NCBI RefSeq assembly: GCF_023509035.1
Contig: NZ_CP075583.1
Coordinates: 3,906,001 to 3,970,000, forward strand
Origin: Janthinobacterium lividum
GTDB taxonomy: Bacteria > Pseudomonadota > Gammaproteobacteria > Burkholderiales > Burkholderiaceae_D
Direction of reading: 5' to 3'
Length of the DNA: 64,000 bases
Shown here one piece after another: positions 8,452 through 18,899 of the stretch. A model generated the notes under the pieces. The model did not search any database, was not told the DNA's origin, and saw only the letters and a program-made list of their open reading frames with translations. The first letter of the stretch is position 1. Every line of letters starts with the position of its first letter. The position numbers and the translations under genes were made by a program.

Positions 8452-8743
8452 GGGTGCTTGCAAGCGAATGTCCGCAAAGGGGCGGAAGCGGACGTTACAA
8501 GTTTTGCCTGTTTTGCGGAGTAAGCGGCCTTTTCTTGCATTCACCAGCATTATTAAAAGCGGTGAAGTTCGACGCCATTGCGGGCGTTGACGATGGTGGC
8601 ACGAACATGGTGAAAATAGAGCATCAGCGCGGTAGTCGTAATTGCCGGATTTATCCGTCTGGTATACTGACCGACGTGGCTGCCCTGCATTCCTTGCTGC
8701 CTGTCGCACCACATATTTACCAGTAACTCGGGAGTATTATTGA
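8452..8743. other. Right end of the island: spacer with inverted repeat and possible promoter
   Basis: At 8467-8496 a 9-base inverted repeat (AATGTCCGC / GCGGACGTT, one mismatch) contains the nine-base core shared with repeat copies A and B. Further on, a TATACT at about 8662 preceded by TTGCCG 15 bases upstream is a weak candidate promoter for the gene at 8744. No open reading frame here looks real. Confidence 0.4.
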
Positions 8744-9157
8744 ATGACTGTTTTTAGTATCGGCGACACCAATTTTGAAGTGGATGTAGCGAAATCAAGC
8801 ATTAGTCTGGAAGCTCATGGCAGCGGCATGCTGGAGCTCAATATCGATGTCCACGGCGATGATGATGTGTTTATGCGCTTGACCGAGCCGGAGGATGCGG
8901 AATGGTCGTCGGCGCTGTATCCGCCGGCCTTTTTCCTGCACGGCTTGCGCATACCGGAAGGGCAGGGAGGAGCGTTTGCGATCGGGATGCTGGATACGCA
9001 TCCCGAGGCAGAGGAATCGGGTATCTATATGATGGAATATGGCGACGTGTCGGCCGTCAATATTATCGAATTGTCCGCACGGCGCCTGCTCGTGTCTGGC
9101 GTGGTGGACTTGTACGGCAAGCGCCTGCCATTTCATATTGATCTGCCGCGCAGCTAG
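8744..9157 (+). CDS. Hypothetical acidic protein
   Basis: The 137-residue soluble protein begins MTVFSIGDTNFEVDVAKSSI and is strongly acidic and beta-rich, without signal peptide or membrane helix. I do not recognise the family. An ACTCGGGAG stretch before the ATG may serve as the ribosome site. Its GC content returns to that of the chromosome, so it may mark the edge of the island. It is convergent with the phytase gene. Confidence 0.6.
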   Translation: MTVFSIGDTNFEVDVAKSSISLEAHGSGMLELNIDVHGDDDVFMRLTEPEDAEWSSALYPPAFFLHGLRIPEGQGGAFAIGMLDTHPEAEESGIYMMEYGDVSAVNIIELSARRLLVSGVVDLYGKRLPFHIDLPRS

Positions 9158-9238
9158 TGCCGGGGCAGGTCTCCTCGTGATTGGAATGCACCCAATTGTG
9201 GCGCATTCCCCCGCGGAGCCGGCCCCGCTCCTGCCTGA

Positions 9239-11118
9239 TTACTTCAGCCCTAACGCTTTCGCCACATCCCCCCACGCCACATACTTGAAGTTCTGCGGCC
9301 CATCGGGCAAGCGCTTGTAGCCGTCCTGGATCACCAACATGCCTTGCGCATACGCGCCGCCCAGGTTGGCGGAGGTGACGTCGAGGCCATCCGTTTCCGA
9401 GGTGCCGTCTATGCTGGCCGGCAAGTTGAAGCCTACCTTGAAGCGGCCGCGCACCTTGTACGGGGCTTGGGCGTCGAGCACCACGTAGCTGCTGTCACCC
9501 TGGCTGGAAACGATCAGGTAGCCGGTGTTGGGCGCGCCCCCGGCTTGCGGTAGATGGCCATGCCTTCCACGTCGGCGCTCAAGTGCGCTCCCACGGGCAA
9601 GACCATGCTCAGGGAGTCCGGCTTGGCAGCGTCGGCCGAGGTGGTCCAGATGCCGCGCGTTTCCTCGCCCAGGAACAAGCGGGCGTTGGCGTCGTCGGCC
9701 ACGCAGCCTTCCGGTTGGGTGGCGACCTTGAAGCTGCGCAAGAGAGTGGCGCTGAACTGCTTGTCGCTCAAACTGATGCGGTACTGCTGGAAGGTGCCGT
9801 CCTTGTCGTTGATGAACGCTTCCACGCCGCCGCTGGCCGGCTGGTACAGACACATGCCGTAGATGCTTTTCAGGCCGGTAGGAAAACGGCCCGCTTCCTT
9901 CACTTCGCCGCTGGCATTGATGGTGAAGAGCATCATGCTGTTGTCGTCGCGCTGGGTGGCCACGGCCAGGTCGACCTTGCTGCCGCCAAGACTGATGTTC
10001 TGGCGCACGTCAACGTTGTTCAGGCGGCCTACTTCCAGCAGCTGCGTTTGCTTGCCTTGCAGGTCGTAGACGAGCAGTCCTTGCTTCTTGTTGGTGCCGA
10101 GGATGCGCGCGTCGGCGGGGTTGCTGGACAGCCAGATGGCAGGATCGTCTGCCGCGTCGCCCTGGCGCGCCATTGGCTCTGTCTGCGCTTGCGGGGCGAT
10201 GATGGCCACCGCAGGCGATGTTTCCGACTTGCCGTTCCATTTCAAGGGCCGCGCTTGCCAACCGTTCTTGCCGCGCAGCAGCAAGGAGTCCCTGTCCAGC
10301 GCCAACTGGCTGTCGCCCTTGCGCACGTTCAAGGCCACGGCTTGCGGCGGCAGGGCCGTCCACTGTCCGCCCTGATGGGCGAACAGGTGCAGCTTGTCCG
10401 CCTTGCCGTCGAGCACGGCCACGCCACCAGGCAGCACGGCCAGCGCACCGGCGCCGCCGTCCAGCTGGCCATATGGCTTGCGCAGCGCCACCACTGCACG
10501 CTTGCCCATGCCTTCGGACTCGGCGTCATACGCCCATACACCCATGTTCGACTCGCTCACCAGCAGGCGCTGAGCGCCGTCGTCGACTCTGCAATGCTTC
10601 GCGTGCGGCGGCAAAGCGAGCTTACGCACCAGGCTGCGCTGCTCGCCCTGCATCACCCATTGTTCCGCTTGCCCATCCTTGCCGATCAAGAACAGATGGT
10701 CGAGCTGCTGGGCGTCGCGGTACAGGCAGGACGCTTCGACGGAAAACGTCGGTACGGGAAACGGCGCCAGCTTGACCAGCTTGCCCGCCTGCACATCGAC
10801 GGAGACGGGCAGCGGGCGCTGCGTGTCCGCTTCCAGGAAGACGGCCAGGACCTTGCCGCCATCGATGCGCATGTCGAGCTGCTTGGCGCGCACGGCGATG
10901 CGGTCCTGTTCCTTGCCGGCCGGATCGAACAGGCGCAAGCCGTGCTTGTCAAGGGTCAGCCAGCCGCCACCGGGCAGGCGCGCCAGCTCTTCGGCCTCTA
11001 GCGCGAAGGCAGGTACATCGTTAGACGCGACCGAGGCGGCCTGCGCCGTGACGGTGAGGCAGAAAGCAGCCAGCAAAGCGCTGCAGAGCACGGTTTTTTT
11101 CATGTTATTTGACATCAT
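9239..11118 (-). CDS. Beta-propeller phytase, secreted, with one frameshift
   Basis: About 626 residues after frame repair. A signal peptide (MKKTVLCSALLAAF...AQA) precedes a degenerate first half and a C-terminal beta-propeller phytase domain with DDPAIWL, LNNVDVRQN, QPEGCVADD, LFLGEETRGIW, ADVEGMAIY, YLIVSSQGDSSY and ETDGLDVTS, the Ca-binding and phosphate-site motifs of this family. It hydrolyses phytate to release phosphate outside the cytoplasm. The frame breaks at the C run 9537-9541: the last 100 residues lie in another frame and are restored by one added base. The start overlaps the stop of the TonB receptor (TGATG), so the two are translationally coupled; an ATG at 11103 is an alternative. 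Confidence 0.88.
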
Positions 11119-13656
11119 CAGAAGGCGCTGGCTTTCAGGCTCACTTTGAAAGTGCGGCCATATTGTTCGTTCTGCACGTTATATTGCTTCGTGCCCTGGT
11201 AGACATAGTATTTCTCGTTGTTCAGGTTGGCCGCCTCGAACATCAGTTGGAACTGTTTATTGATCTGGTACGACAGCGAGAAATCGAGCTGCTTCTGGCC
11301 GGCGACGATATGGTCCTGGCTTTGGTCCAGGATGTCGCCGCCCATTTCCAGCAGATAGGGCGACTTGTAGTTGAGGGCCAGGCGGGCGCTGACCGGGCCT
11401 GTTTCGTAGCCCAGCATTAAGTTCATCACCTGGTTCGACTGGCCCGGCAGGCGGATGTCACGCTTGAGTTGCTTGTTCGTCGCCTTGTCGAAGCGGCCGA
11501 TTTGCGCGCTCGAGGTGCTCAAGGTGCCATTCACGCCGACAAGAAACTTGTTGAATGGCGCCGGCAGCATGCGCAGCGGCTGCATGTAAGCCAGTTCGAT
11601 GCCTTTGACCTTGGCCGCATCGCCATTCGCATACGAGGTTGCCGTCGTGTAGCCCGTCCATTGACCCGTGCCAGCCAGGTTGGTCGTGTAGGTAAAATTC
11701 TTGATGTCCTTGTAGAAACCGTAGGCGGACATCACGCCGTCGTTGCCCAGCACGCGCTCGATACCCAGATCCACGTTGTTTGCCTTCAGCGGCTTCAAGT
11801 CCGGGTTGCCGATCACGGCTTCCGTGTTGCTGGCCAGGCTGATGCCGGGCGCCAGCTGGCTGAAGTTGGCGCGCACCACGGCTTGTGTCCAGGCGGCTCG
11901 CACGCTGGTTTTTTGATCCAGGTCATAACGGGTTTGCAGGTTTGGCAGCCAGTTGGTGTACGAACGTTCGCGCGTCAGTGCCGTGGCGACGCCTGCGCTG
12001 TCCACTTGCGAGCCGGCTGCTTCAAAGCTGGTGCGCTGTGCGCGCACGCCGCCGAGGATGTGCCAGGCGTCGAAGTCGTAGCTGTTCTGCACATACATGG
12101 CGTTGATGTCTTCATGCATGCGGTAGTCGTTGATGATGGACTCGGTGGCCAGGCGCGCCTTGCTGCGGTCCAGGCCGGCCACGCGGGCGCGTATCAGGGC
12201 CGGATCCAGCGCCACGCCGATGTTGCCCAGGTCGTAGTCGAGGTTGTGGCCTTGCACGAAGTTGCTCATCGAGGTGGAGCCGGCGCCCCAGTAATTGCCG
12301 CTCGATGCCTTGCTGCTGTTGTAGGCCCATTGATCCGTGTCATTGGTTTTTTCACGGCGGCTGACTTTGGCGCCGAATTTCAGGGTGGCGATGTCGAATT
12401 TGCGCGCCAGGTCGATGCGCGCGTGGTGTTCATTGTCTTTCGAGTAGCGCTTCTGCAGGGTGATGGCGTTCAGCGCATAGTTGGCCGGATCGTACAGCGA
12501 GGCGGGGCCGCTCAATTTTGGCTCCTGGGTATCCGTGAAACTGATGCCGGCGAAATTGCTGGTGCCGCGGAAACGGCCATCGTTCAGCGATTCCGGCGTG
12601 TCTTCCGTGGCGCGGCTCATGCCGCCTTTCACGTCCAGGGTCCAGTCGCCCGATTTCTGCTGCGTGCCCAGCACGAGCGAGCGCACTTGCTGCGTGTACT
12701 TGCGCTGGCGGATGCGGCGCTCGGCGCGCGCGCTGGCCGTGGCTCCTTCGGCCAGGCTGCCGCCCGCAATATTGCTGATGGTCAGGCGGTCGCGCACTTC
12801 ATCGTCGGAAAATTCGCTGACGAAGGAGCGCAAAAACCAGCTGTTGCCCGCTTCGGGGCGGTAATCGAGGTTGACGGCCAGGGCGCCGCGCTTGCGCACC
12901 GGCAGGTAGTCGCGCAATTCTAGGCCCGACAACTTAGCCTTGTTCCAGGCGCCGCCCGTTTCCACGTCATCGGAGCCGAACGAGCGCTTTTCCGCGCTCA
13001 GGCCGGCGGCCACGCCCAGCTTGCCGTCGAGGAAGCGCTGGGCCCACAGGGCGCCGCCGCTGGGGCTGGTCTTGCCCGTCTTTTTCATCGTAGCTGGCGC
13101 CCACGTTGGCCGACAGCAGCTTGCCCGGCAAGTCGAAGGCGGACAGCGATTTGACTTCGATGGTGGCGCCCAGCGAGTTGGCGTCCATTTCCGGCAGCAA
13201 GGTCTTCGACACTTCCAGCGTGCGGATCAGGCCGGCAGGCAGGATGTCCAGCGCTACGGCGCGGCGGCCCGCTTCCGGCGATGGCACCAGCGCGCCATTG
13301 ATGGTGACGGCGTTCAGGTCCGGCCCCAGGCCGCGCACCGTGATATAGCGGCCTTCGCCCTGGTCGCGCTGCACGGACACGCCCGGCAAGCGGGCCAGCG
13401 CTTCGGCCGCGTTCTTGTCCGGCAAGCCGCCGATATCGTCGCTGCTGATGACGCTGATGATGTTGTCGGCTTTCTCTTGCGCGGCGATGGCGTTGCGCAG
13501 GCTGGCACGCTGGCCGCTGACGACCACGGTGGCGGCCGCCTGGCTGTCCGCATCTTGCGCTTGCGCATGGCTTTGACCGCTGAAGACGGCCATGATGCCG
13601 AGGGCCAGGGCGGTGAGGCGCAGCGGGGAGGGGGACGAAGTGTGCATGGTTTTCAT
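11118..13656 (-). CDS. TonB-dependent outer-membrane receptor next to phytase, with one frameshift
   Basis: About 845 residues after repair. A signal peptide (MKTMHTSSPSPLRLTALALG...) is followed by a plug domain (ISVISSDDIGGLPDKNAAEA, LPGVSVQRDQGEGRYITVRG, LGATIEVKS) of the Caulobacter-type TonB receptor group and a long 22-strand barrel ending in the aromatic FKVSLKASAF. The frame breaks at a T run at 13081-13085 and is restored by removing one base, giving ASYDEKTGKTSPS. Its position upstream of, and overlapping, the phytase, together with a Pho box, suggests uptake of phytate or inositol phosphates. That substrate is inferred. Confidence 0.88.
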
Positions 13657-13704
13657 GTGGGGCTCGGTTAGGGGAAGGAACCGGGCGGATTCTAGGCAGC
13701 AAAT

Positions 13705-13722
13705 ATGACGGTTGCGTGACAG
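13705..13722 (-). promoter_or_regulatory. Candidate Pho box upstream of the TonB receptor/phytase operon
   Basis: On the minus strand the sequence reads CTGTCAC-GCAA-CCGTCAT, two 7-base PhoB half-sites with the canonical 4-base spacer and one mismatch from CTGTCA(T/C). It ends about 49 bases before the receptor start. PhoB activation under phosphate limitation fits a phytase operon. The rest of the 13657-13961 gap shows nothing further. Confidence 0.65.
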
Positions 13723-13961
13723 GTTAGGGCTTGCCACTCTGAAAACAACGGCATGGGAACGCTTTCCGGCCGGAAATGAACCGTGGTGAGCTGAAATGAC
13801 CTGCCAGCGCAGGGCGCATGGACGATCGCTTGCCGTATTTGCATCAGCTGCGCTGGTAATGATGAGCCGTTTGCACCTGCCGCACGGGCGTCGGGCATGT
13901 CATCGTGCCGTCATGGGCGGGCGCTATCGTGGCGACAGCACCACTTTTAAAGGTTCCCCAC

Positions 13962-14871
13962 ATGCTGCCGTTGCACCGTAACAGCCTGATCGCCGCCGCG
14001 CTGGCATTGCCCCTGTTCTTATGCCTGTACGCCACACTGGGGCATCCTAAACCGTTTGCCATCTGGAAGTGGATGGATATCGTCTGCGAAGGCGGCACGG
14101 CCGTCATGGCGGGCATCTGGTTCTTGTTTTACCCTCAGCAGCCGGCCGCGCGGACGGGTGACGAGTTTGATCGCTGGCGGCCTGTGCGCCATCATGCTGG
14201 GTTCCTGGGCCGATTGCCTGGACGAATTCTTTGCCGTCGATAAGAGCGCCGTATGGGATAACTGGCTGGAAGCCTTGATTCCGTTCGGCATGCTGGTGTT
14301 GACGATCGGCATGTATTACTGGCGCCAGGAACAGTTTCGCTTGAACGAGCACCTGCAAAAGCGCGAACGCCTGTTCCGCGACCACCGCGCCTTCGATCGT
14401 ATCACGCAACTGGCCGACGCCAGCTACCTGCGCACGCAGATGCGCCTGGAACAGGAGCGCCGGCCGGGCCTCGATTGCGCGCTGGTCTTGCTCGATATCG
14501 ACAGCTTTCACCTGATTAACCGCGAATACGGCCACCGCGAAGGCGACCGCGTGCTGCAAGCCGTGGGCCACATGCTGCTGTTGAACTTGCGTAATGACGA
14601 TTTGCTGTGCCGCTATGCGGGTGACCGCTTCGCCGTGCTGATGCCGGGCGTGTCGCGCGAAGATGCGGCCGTGAAGGCGCGCCACCTGTGCGCCATGGTG
14701 GGGCAGATGCGCCACCACGCCAACGATAACCGCGAAATTCGCTTGAGCTTGCGGCACGCGTGCTCGCTCACCGATGGCGTGCCGGAAGTGGTGCTTGCCG
14801 AACTGAGCCGAGCCGTGGAAACGCCTGGCCGGAGCGCCAGTCCCAGGGCCAGCGCCGCCGCGCCTGCCTGA
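13962..14871 (+). CDS. Membrane protein with degenerate GGDEF domain, one frameshift
   Basis: About 302 residues after repair. Membrane helices fill the first 120 residues (LIAAALALPLFLCLYATLG onward), then a coiled linker, then a GGDEF-type domain (ITQLADASYLRTQM, LVLLDIDSFHLINREYGHRE). The active-site loop reads YAGDRF instead of GG[DE]EF, so cyclase activity is doubtful; it may bind GTP or only signal by interaction. The frame shifts at a T run at 14127-14130 and is restored by removing one base. Its stop overlaps the start of the AraC-type gene (TGATG), so the two are coupled. Confidence 0.8.
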
Positions 14872-15896
14872 TGCCGCTGAACCAGCAAGGCGACCCCAGC
14901 ATCGCGGCCCATCACCAGCCGGCGCTGGTGCTCGACTACGCGCGCAGCCGCGAGCTGGCCACGGCGCCGCTGCTCAAGGGCACGGGCCTCGATGGCGGCG
15001 CGCTGCCGTCCGAGGAAAGCCAGGTCAGCGCCGCGCAATATTTGCAATTGCTGGCCAATGTGGCGCGCGGCCTGGACAGTGTCGACACCAGCTTCATGCT
15101 GGGTCAGCAAATGTTGCCCGGCCATTACGGCGCCGCCAGCCACGCCTTGCTGCAGGCGCAGAATCTGCGCCAGGCCCTGACGATCCTGTGCGATTTTCAT
15201 ACCTTGCTGTGTCCGCTGTTGCAACCGCGTTTGCGCGCGGCGGGCGACATGCATGTGCTGTACTGGGTCGATGCGTTCGGCGCGCCGAGCCAGCTGCCTT
15301 TTTTGGTGGAAATGCACATGACGGCGCTGGCGGCCATGTGCCGCTGGCTGGCGGGCGAGGCGCTGCCGTGGCGCTTCTGCTTCAACCGCGCGCGGCCCCG
15401 TCACGTGGAGCAGCACGAGGTACACCTGGGCCAGGCGCTGCGTTTCGATTGTCAGGTCGACGCCATGCTCATCGATTCCAGCTGGCTCGACAAGCCCTGG
15501 CCACGTGGCAATGCAACGGCGGCCGCACTGGCCTTGCGCGCTGCGGCCGTGGCGCCCGTGCCGGCAGCCAGTCTGCTCGGTGCGCTGTACGACTACCTGC
15601 TGGCCAATATCCGCTGCGCGCCGACCCTGGAGCGCACGGCGCAGGAGTTTGGCGTCAGTCCCGCCACCTTGAAACGTCACCTGGCGCGCCATGGCACGCA
15701 TTTCCAGGCCGAGCTGGACCAGGTGCGCGCGCACAAGGCCATCTACCTGTTCCAGGCGCATGGCTACGACAATGATGCAGTGGCCGCCTACCTCGGCTTT
15801 CATGATGCCACTAACTTTCGCCGCTCGTTCAAGCGCTGGACGGGGCAAACGCCGCAGCTATTGCGTCACGCGCTGGCCTTGTTTGTGGCTGGATGA
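14871..15896 (+). CDS. AraC-family transcriptional regulator
   Basis: The 341-residue protein has an N-terminal ligand-type domain (about 20-200; an arabinose-operon-regulator-like segment of the kind seen in OruR/ArgR-type AraC proteins) and a C-terminal double HTH (about 245-335) with LERTAQEFGVSPATLKRHLA and VAAYLGFHDATNFRRSFKRW. It is translationally coupled to the degenerate GGDEF protein, which suggests a membrane-sensing input. It lies directly upstream of phcBSRQ on the same strand but with a 263-base gap that shows no gene, so it may control that operon; this is inference. Confidence 0.88.
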   Translation: MPLNQQGDPSIAAHHQPALVLDYARSRELATAPLLKGTGLDGGALPSEESQVSAAQYLQLLANVARGLDSVDTSFMLGQQMLPGHYGAASHALLQAQNLRQALTILCDFHTLLCPLLQPRLRAAGDMHVLYWVDAFGAPSQLPFLVEMHMTALAAMCRWLAGEALPWRFCFNRARPRHVEQHEVHLGQALRFDCQVDAMLIDSSWLDKPWPRGNATAAALALRAAAVAPVPAASLLGALYDYLLANIRCAPTLERTAQEFGVSPATLKRHLARHGTHFQAELDQVRAHKAIYLFQAHGYDNDAVAAYLGFHDATNFRRSFKRWTGQTPQLLRHALALFVAG

Positions 15897-16159
15897 TCGA
15901 CGGCGTTGCGCGTTAGCGCCATGGACTGTCGTTCCAGAGGGAACAATTGCCCGTTCTGCTACATCCATAGTACACTCGATCAGAGAGCGAACAGACGCGC
16001 TTTGAGGCGCTCCGGCACAGCGTCACGCGACGCTGCAACGCCGCCATTTCGATGGCGGGCCGGCGGCAGACGACCGGTGTGCCGTGCCTTAACCCAGCCT
16101 GGAAATTGGCGTGCCCCGTGTGGTGCGCCGGAAACCGGGCAACTTGATAATGCTCAATC

Positions 16160-17555
16160 GTGTATTCACAATCGCAGATCGATCCAGTCGTCAGCTTCCG
16201 CAACACCCAGGGTGAGGCGGTGCGCGGCACGATTTTCAACTTGCAGCGCAATTCGCTGGTCATGGAAATCTACAATCCATACTCGATTGTGCAGGTCAGC
16301 GAGGTGCTCAATGACGTGACGGTGCGCATGGGGGCGAAAAAACGCCTACGTCGGCAAGGCCGTCGTCATCAGCAGCGTCAACACGGGCTTGACCGCCATC
16401 GTTTCCGTGACCCTGATCGACGAGTGGCGCGAATTGAGTGACGTGGTCGTGGTCAAGGGCGCCGTGGCGAAAGAGTCCAGCGCCTTTGTCGCCGGCTGGG
16501 GCGAGCGCTTCCGCATCCGCCGCGACTACCAAATCGTCGTCAACGAAATGCGCGCCTTTTTATCGGAAGTGGCGCGCTGGGTCGAGCAGGTCGACTTGTC
16601 GGACTCGCTGCCGAAGGAAAATGGCCGCCTGCGTCCCGATATCTTCGATGAACTGGCGTTGCCGCTGATGGAGCAGACCCAGCTGTACTTGCGCCAACTC
16701 GAGGTGGAAGCGTCCCTCGTCGAGGAAGAGCGGGCGCCGGCCCACCGCGCATTTGCCCAGGCCGCCTTGCACCCCCTGATCCTGCGCGCGCCTTTCGTCT
16801 TCCGCACGTTTACCAAACCGCTCGGCTATGCGGGCGACTACCAGATGGTCAACCAGTTGCTCGACGATCCGCGCCAGGGACCGAGCACCTATTTTCAAAT
16901 CGTCAATGCGGCCTTTTTGCAGGCAGCCGTGGCGACGGCGCACCGCAACCGCATCGATATCCTGACGGAATTTCTGTCGCAGAAAGCGGCCGCGGCGCGC
17001 GCGGCAGGGCGCGTCTACAAGGTGCTCAACGTGGGCTGCGGCCCGGCCATCGAGGTGCAGCGTTTCCTGGAAACCTGCCCGGATGCGCAATGGCTGGCGT
17101 TCGAACTGGTCGACTTCAGCAGCGAGACGCTGGACTGGACGCGCGCGCGCCTGACCACCATCATGCAGCGCACGGGGCGCGTGGTCGAGATCGATTATGT
17201 GCACGACTCCGTACATAACCTGCTCAAGCGCCGCCATGGCTCTGGTATCACGGGCTTGCCCGGCAGTTTCGACGCCGTGTATTGCGCCGGCCTGTTCGAC
17301 TATCTGTCCGACAAGGTCTGCGCGCGCCTGCTGATGCACTTCGCCTCGCGCGTGGGACCCGGTGGGCGCCTGCTGGTGACGAATGTGCACGCGAATAATC
17401 CGGGCAAGTTCGGCATGGAGCATTTGCTGGAGTGGCATTTGATCTATCGCAATGAAGAGGGCTTGTCGGCCTTGCTGCCCGAGCACGCAATGGATCCCTT
17501 GATCTATGTCGACGCCACGGGTGTGAATGTGTTTGCGGAAGTGAGCATTCCTTGA
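16160..17555 (+). CDS. phcB: PhcB-like SAM-dependent methyltransferase, one frameshift
   Basis: About 464 residues after repair. The N-terminal part (about 1-120; VSFRNTQGEAVRGTIFNLQR, YSIVQVSEVL) is PilZ-like, and a class I methyltransferase domain follows with SAM motif I VLNVGCGPAIEV and motif LVDFSSETLDW. In Ralstonia PhcB makes the quorum signal 3-hydroxypalmitate or 3-hydroxymyristate methyl ester from the fatty acid. The order phcB-phcS-phcR-phcQ here matches that operon. The frame breaks in the G/A runs at 16330-16342, restored by removing one base. The start is uncertain; a GTG at 16160 is used because the conserved N-terminus begins there. Confidence 0.85.
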
Positions 17556-18898
17556 TGGATACTCCAGGCCTGCACGCCGGCTACTCGGCCGTTTTGCGCG
17601 ACTTCCGCCTGGAATTCAGCCGCGGCGGTGCCTACACGGGCATCGTGCTGATCTTGCTGGGCATGGGCCTCGATTCGGCCCTGTATCCGGACAAGCAGTC
17701 CGCGTTCACCAGTGCGCGCATCCTTGTGTCCGTGCTGATATTTTGCGTCGTGCTGGCCATGCGCACGCGCTGGGCGCAAGACCGCATCCAGGGGCTGACT
17801 TTTGTGTGGCTGATCCTGCCGCAAATCATGATCGCCTGGATGATCGCCGTCACGGAAGGCGCCACCTCGATCTATTATGTGGGCATGACCCTGGCCATCT
17901 ATTCGTCGGGCATCGTGCTGGCCTTCGGCTTGTGGCAAAACATGGTCTTCGGCGCCATCTCCTGCCTGCTGTACGTTGCCGCCTGCGCCTGGCATGCGGG
18001 CGGCTTCGACTTGCCGGGCACGTTTGTCGTCAATTGCTTGTTCCTCATCATGTCGGCCAGCATCAGCGCCGTCTTCACCTATTTCAATGAGCGTGCCCGC
18101 TTCATGCTGTTCCAGCTGAAGGCGGAAGTGGCGCAAAAGAACACGCAGCTGGAAGAAACCAACAAAAGCCTGGCCGATATCAAGGGACAGATGCTGCAGC
18201 AAGAGAAAATGGCCGCCATCGGCACCCTGGCCGCCGGCATGCTGCATGAAGTGAACAATCCCGTGAACTTCTGCATGATGGCCATCGAGGTGGCTATCGA
18301 AGACCCGGCCGCCAAGCAAAGCGCCCTCATCAGTGAATGCCTGGCTGACGCCAAGCAGGGCATGCTGCGCGTGCAGCACATCGTATCCGACTTGAAGACC
18401 TTTGCCTACCGCAAGAGCGGCAACCAGCTGGAAACGGGGCATTTCCAGTTCCGCAGGGCGCTCGATGCGGCCATCCGCCTGGTGGGGCATGAAACGAAAA
18501 ATGTCAGCATCAGCCACGACTTGCCCGTCGACACCCTGGTGCGCGGCGACGAAGCGGCCATCGTGGGCGTGCTGATCAACTTGCTGGGCAATGCCGTGCT
18601 GTCCATGCGCAAGGGCAATGCGCCGCCGTTCGAGATCCGCATCACGGCCCACTGGGATGAAAACCGCCTGCGCATCAGCGTGCGCGACAATGGCCCCGGC
18701 ATCGCCCCGGAAAACCTGGCGCGCGTGTTCGAACCGTTCTTCACCACGCGCGAAGTGGGGCAGGGCCTGGGCTTGGGGCTGAGCATCAGCTATGGCGTGA
18801 TCGAGCGCCACGGCGGCACCCTCAGCGCAGAAAGCGAGCTGGGCGAATGGGCCAGCATGAATTTTGACCTGCAGCGCTCCGATTGGGAGGGCCGCTAG
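17555..18898 (+). CDS. phcS: PhcS-like quorum-sensing sensor histidine kinase
   Basis: The 447-residue kinase has about six membrane helices (25-175), a linker coiled coil (185-215), a histidine phosphorylation site in TLAAGMLHEVNNPVNF (His231) and an HATPase domain with LINLLGNAVLSM, VRDNGPGIAPENL and GQGLGLGLSISY. By analogy with Ralstonia it binds the hydroxy fatty acid methyl ester in the membrane and phosphorylates PhcR. The start ATG overlaps the PhcB stop (TGATG). A few residues in the helices set ligand specificity in relatives; which ester is used here cannot be read from sequence. Confidence 0.88.
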   Translation: MDTPGLHAGYSAVLRDFRLEFSRGGAYTGIVLILLGMGLDSALYPDKQSAFTSARILVSVLIFCVVLAMRTRWAQDRIQGLTFVWLILPQIMIAWMIAVTEGATSIYYVGMTLAIYSSGIVLAFGLWQNMVFGAISCLLYVAACAWHAGGFDLPGTFVVNCLFLIMSASISAVFTYFNERARFMLFQLKAEVAQKNTQLEETNKSLADIKGQMLQQEKMAAIGTLAAGMLHEVNNPVNFCMMAIEVAIEDPAAKQSALISECLADAKQGMLRVQHIVSDLKTFAYRKSGNQLETGHFQFRRALDAAIRLVGHETKNVSISHDLPVDTLVRGDEAAIVGVLINLLGNAVLSMRKGNAPPFEIRITAHWDENRLRISVRDNGPGIAPENLARVFEPFFTTREVGQGLGLGLSISYGVIERHGGTLSAESELGEWASMNFDLQRSDWEGR

Positions 18899-18899
18899 C

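Larger units (their letters stand above)
5280..8743. other. AT-richer accessory island with orphan genes
   Basis: Between the RhtA-like exporter and the gene at 8744 the composition drops well below the GC-rich neighbourhood, and codon use changes (many A/T-ending codons). All genes here point the same way, most are unrecognised, intergenic spacers are about 90-230 bases, and a repeated element recurs in the spacers. I see no integrase, tRNA or direct-repeat boundary. Acquisition by horizontal transfer is inferred. The gap 5166-5392 holds no gene. Confidence 0.55.

Noticed and set aside
6786..8496. attC recombination sites of an integron
   Set aside because: Repeats lack clear GTTRRRY and RYYYAAC ends and no integrase is present, so not called as attC.
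9583..11001. Long ORF on the plus strand (472 codons) opposite the phytase
   Set aside because: Antisense shadow of a GC-rich gene; no family features, Gln/His/Arg-rich as expected for a wrong frame.
11469..12923. Long plus-strand ORF opposite the TonB receptor
   Set aside because: Composition typical of an antisense frame; the minus strand holds a clear receptor.
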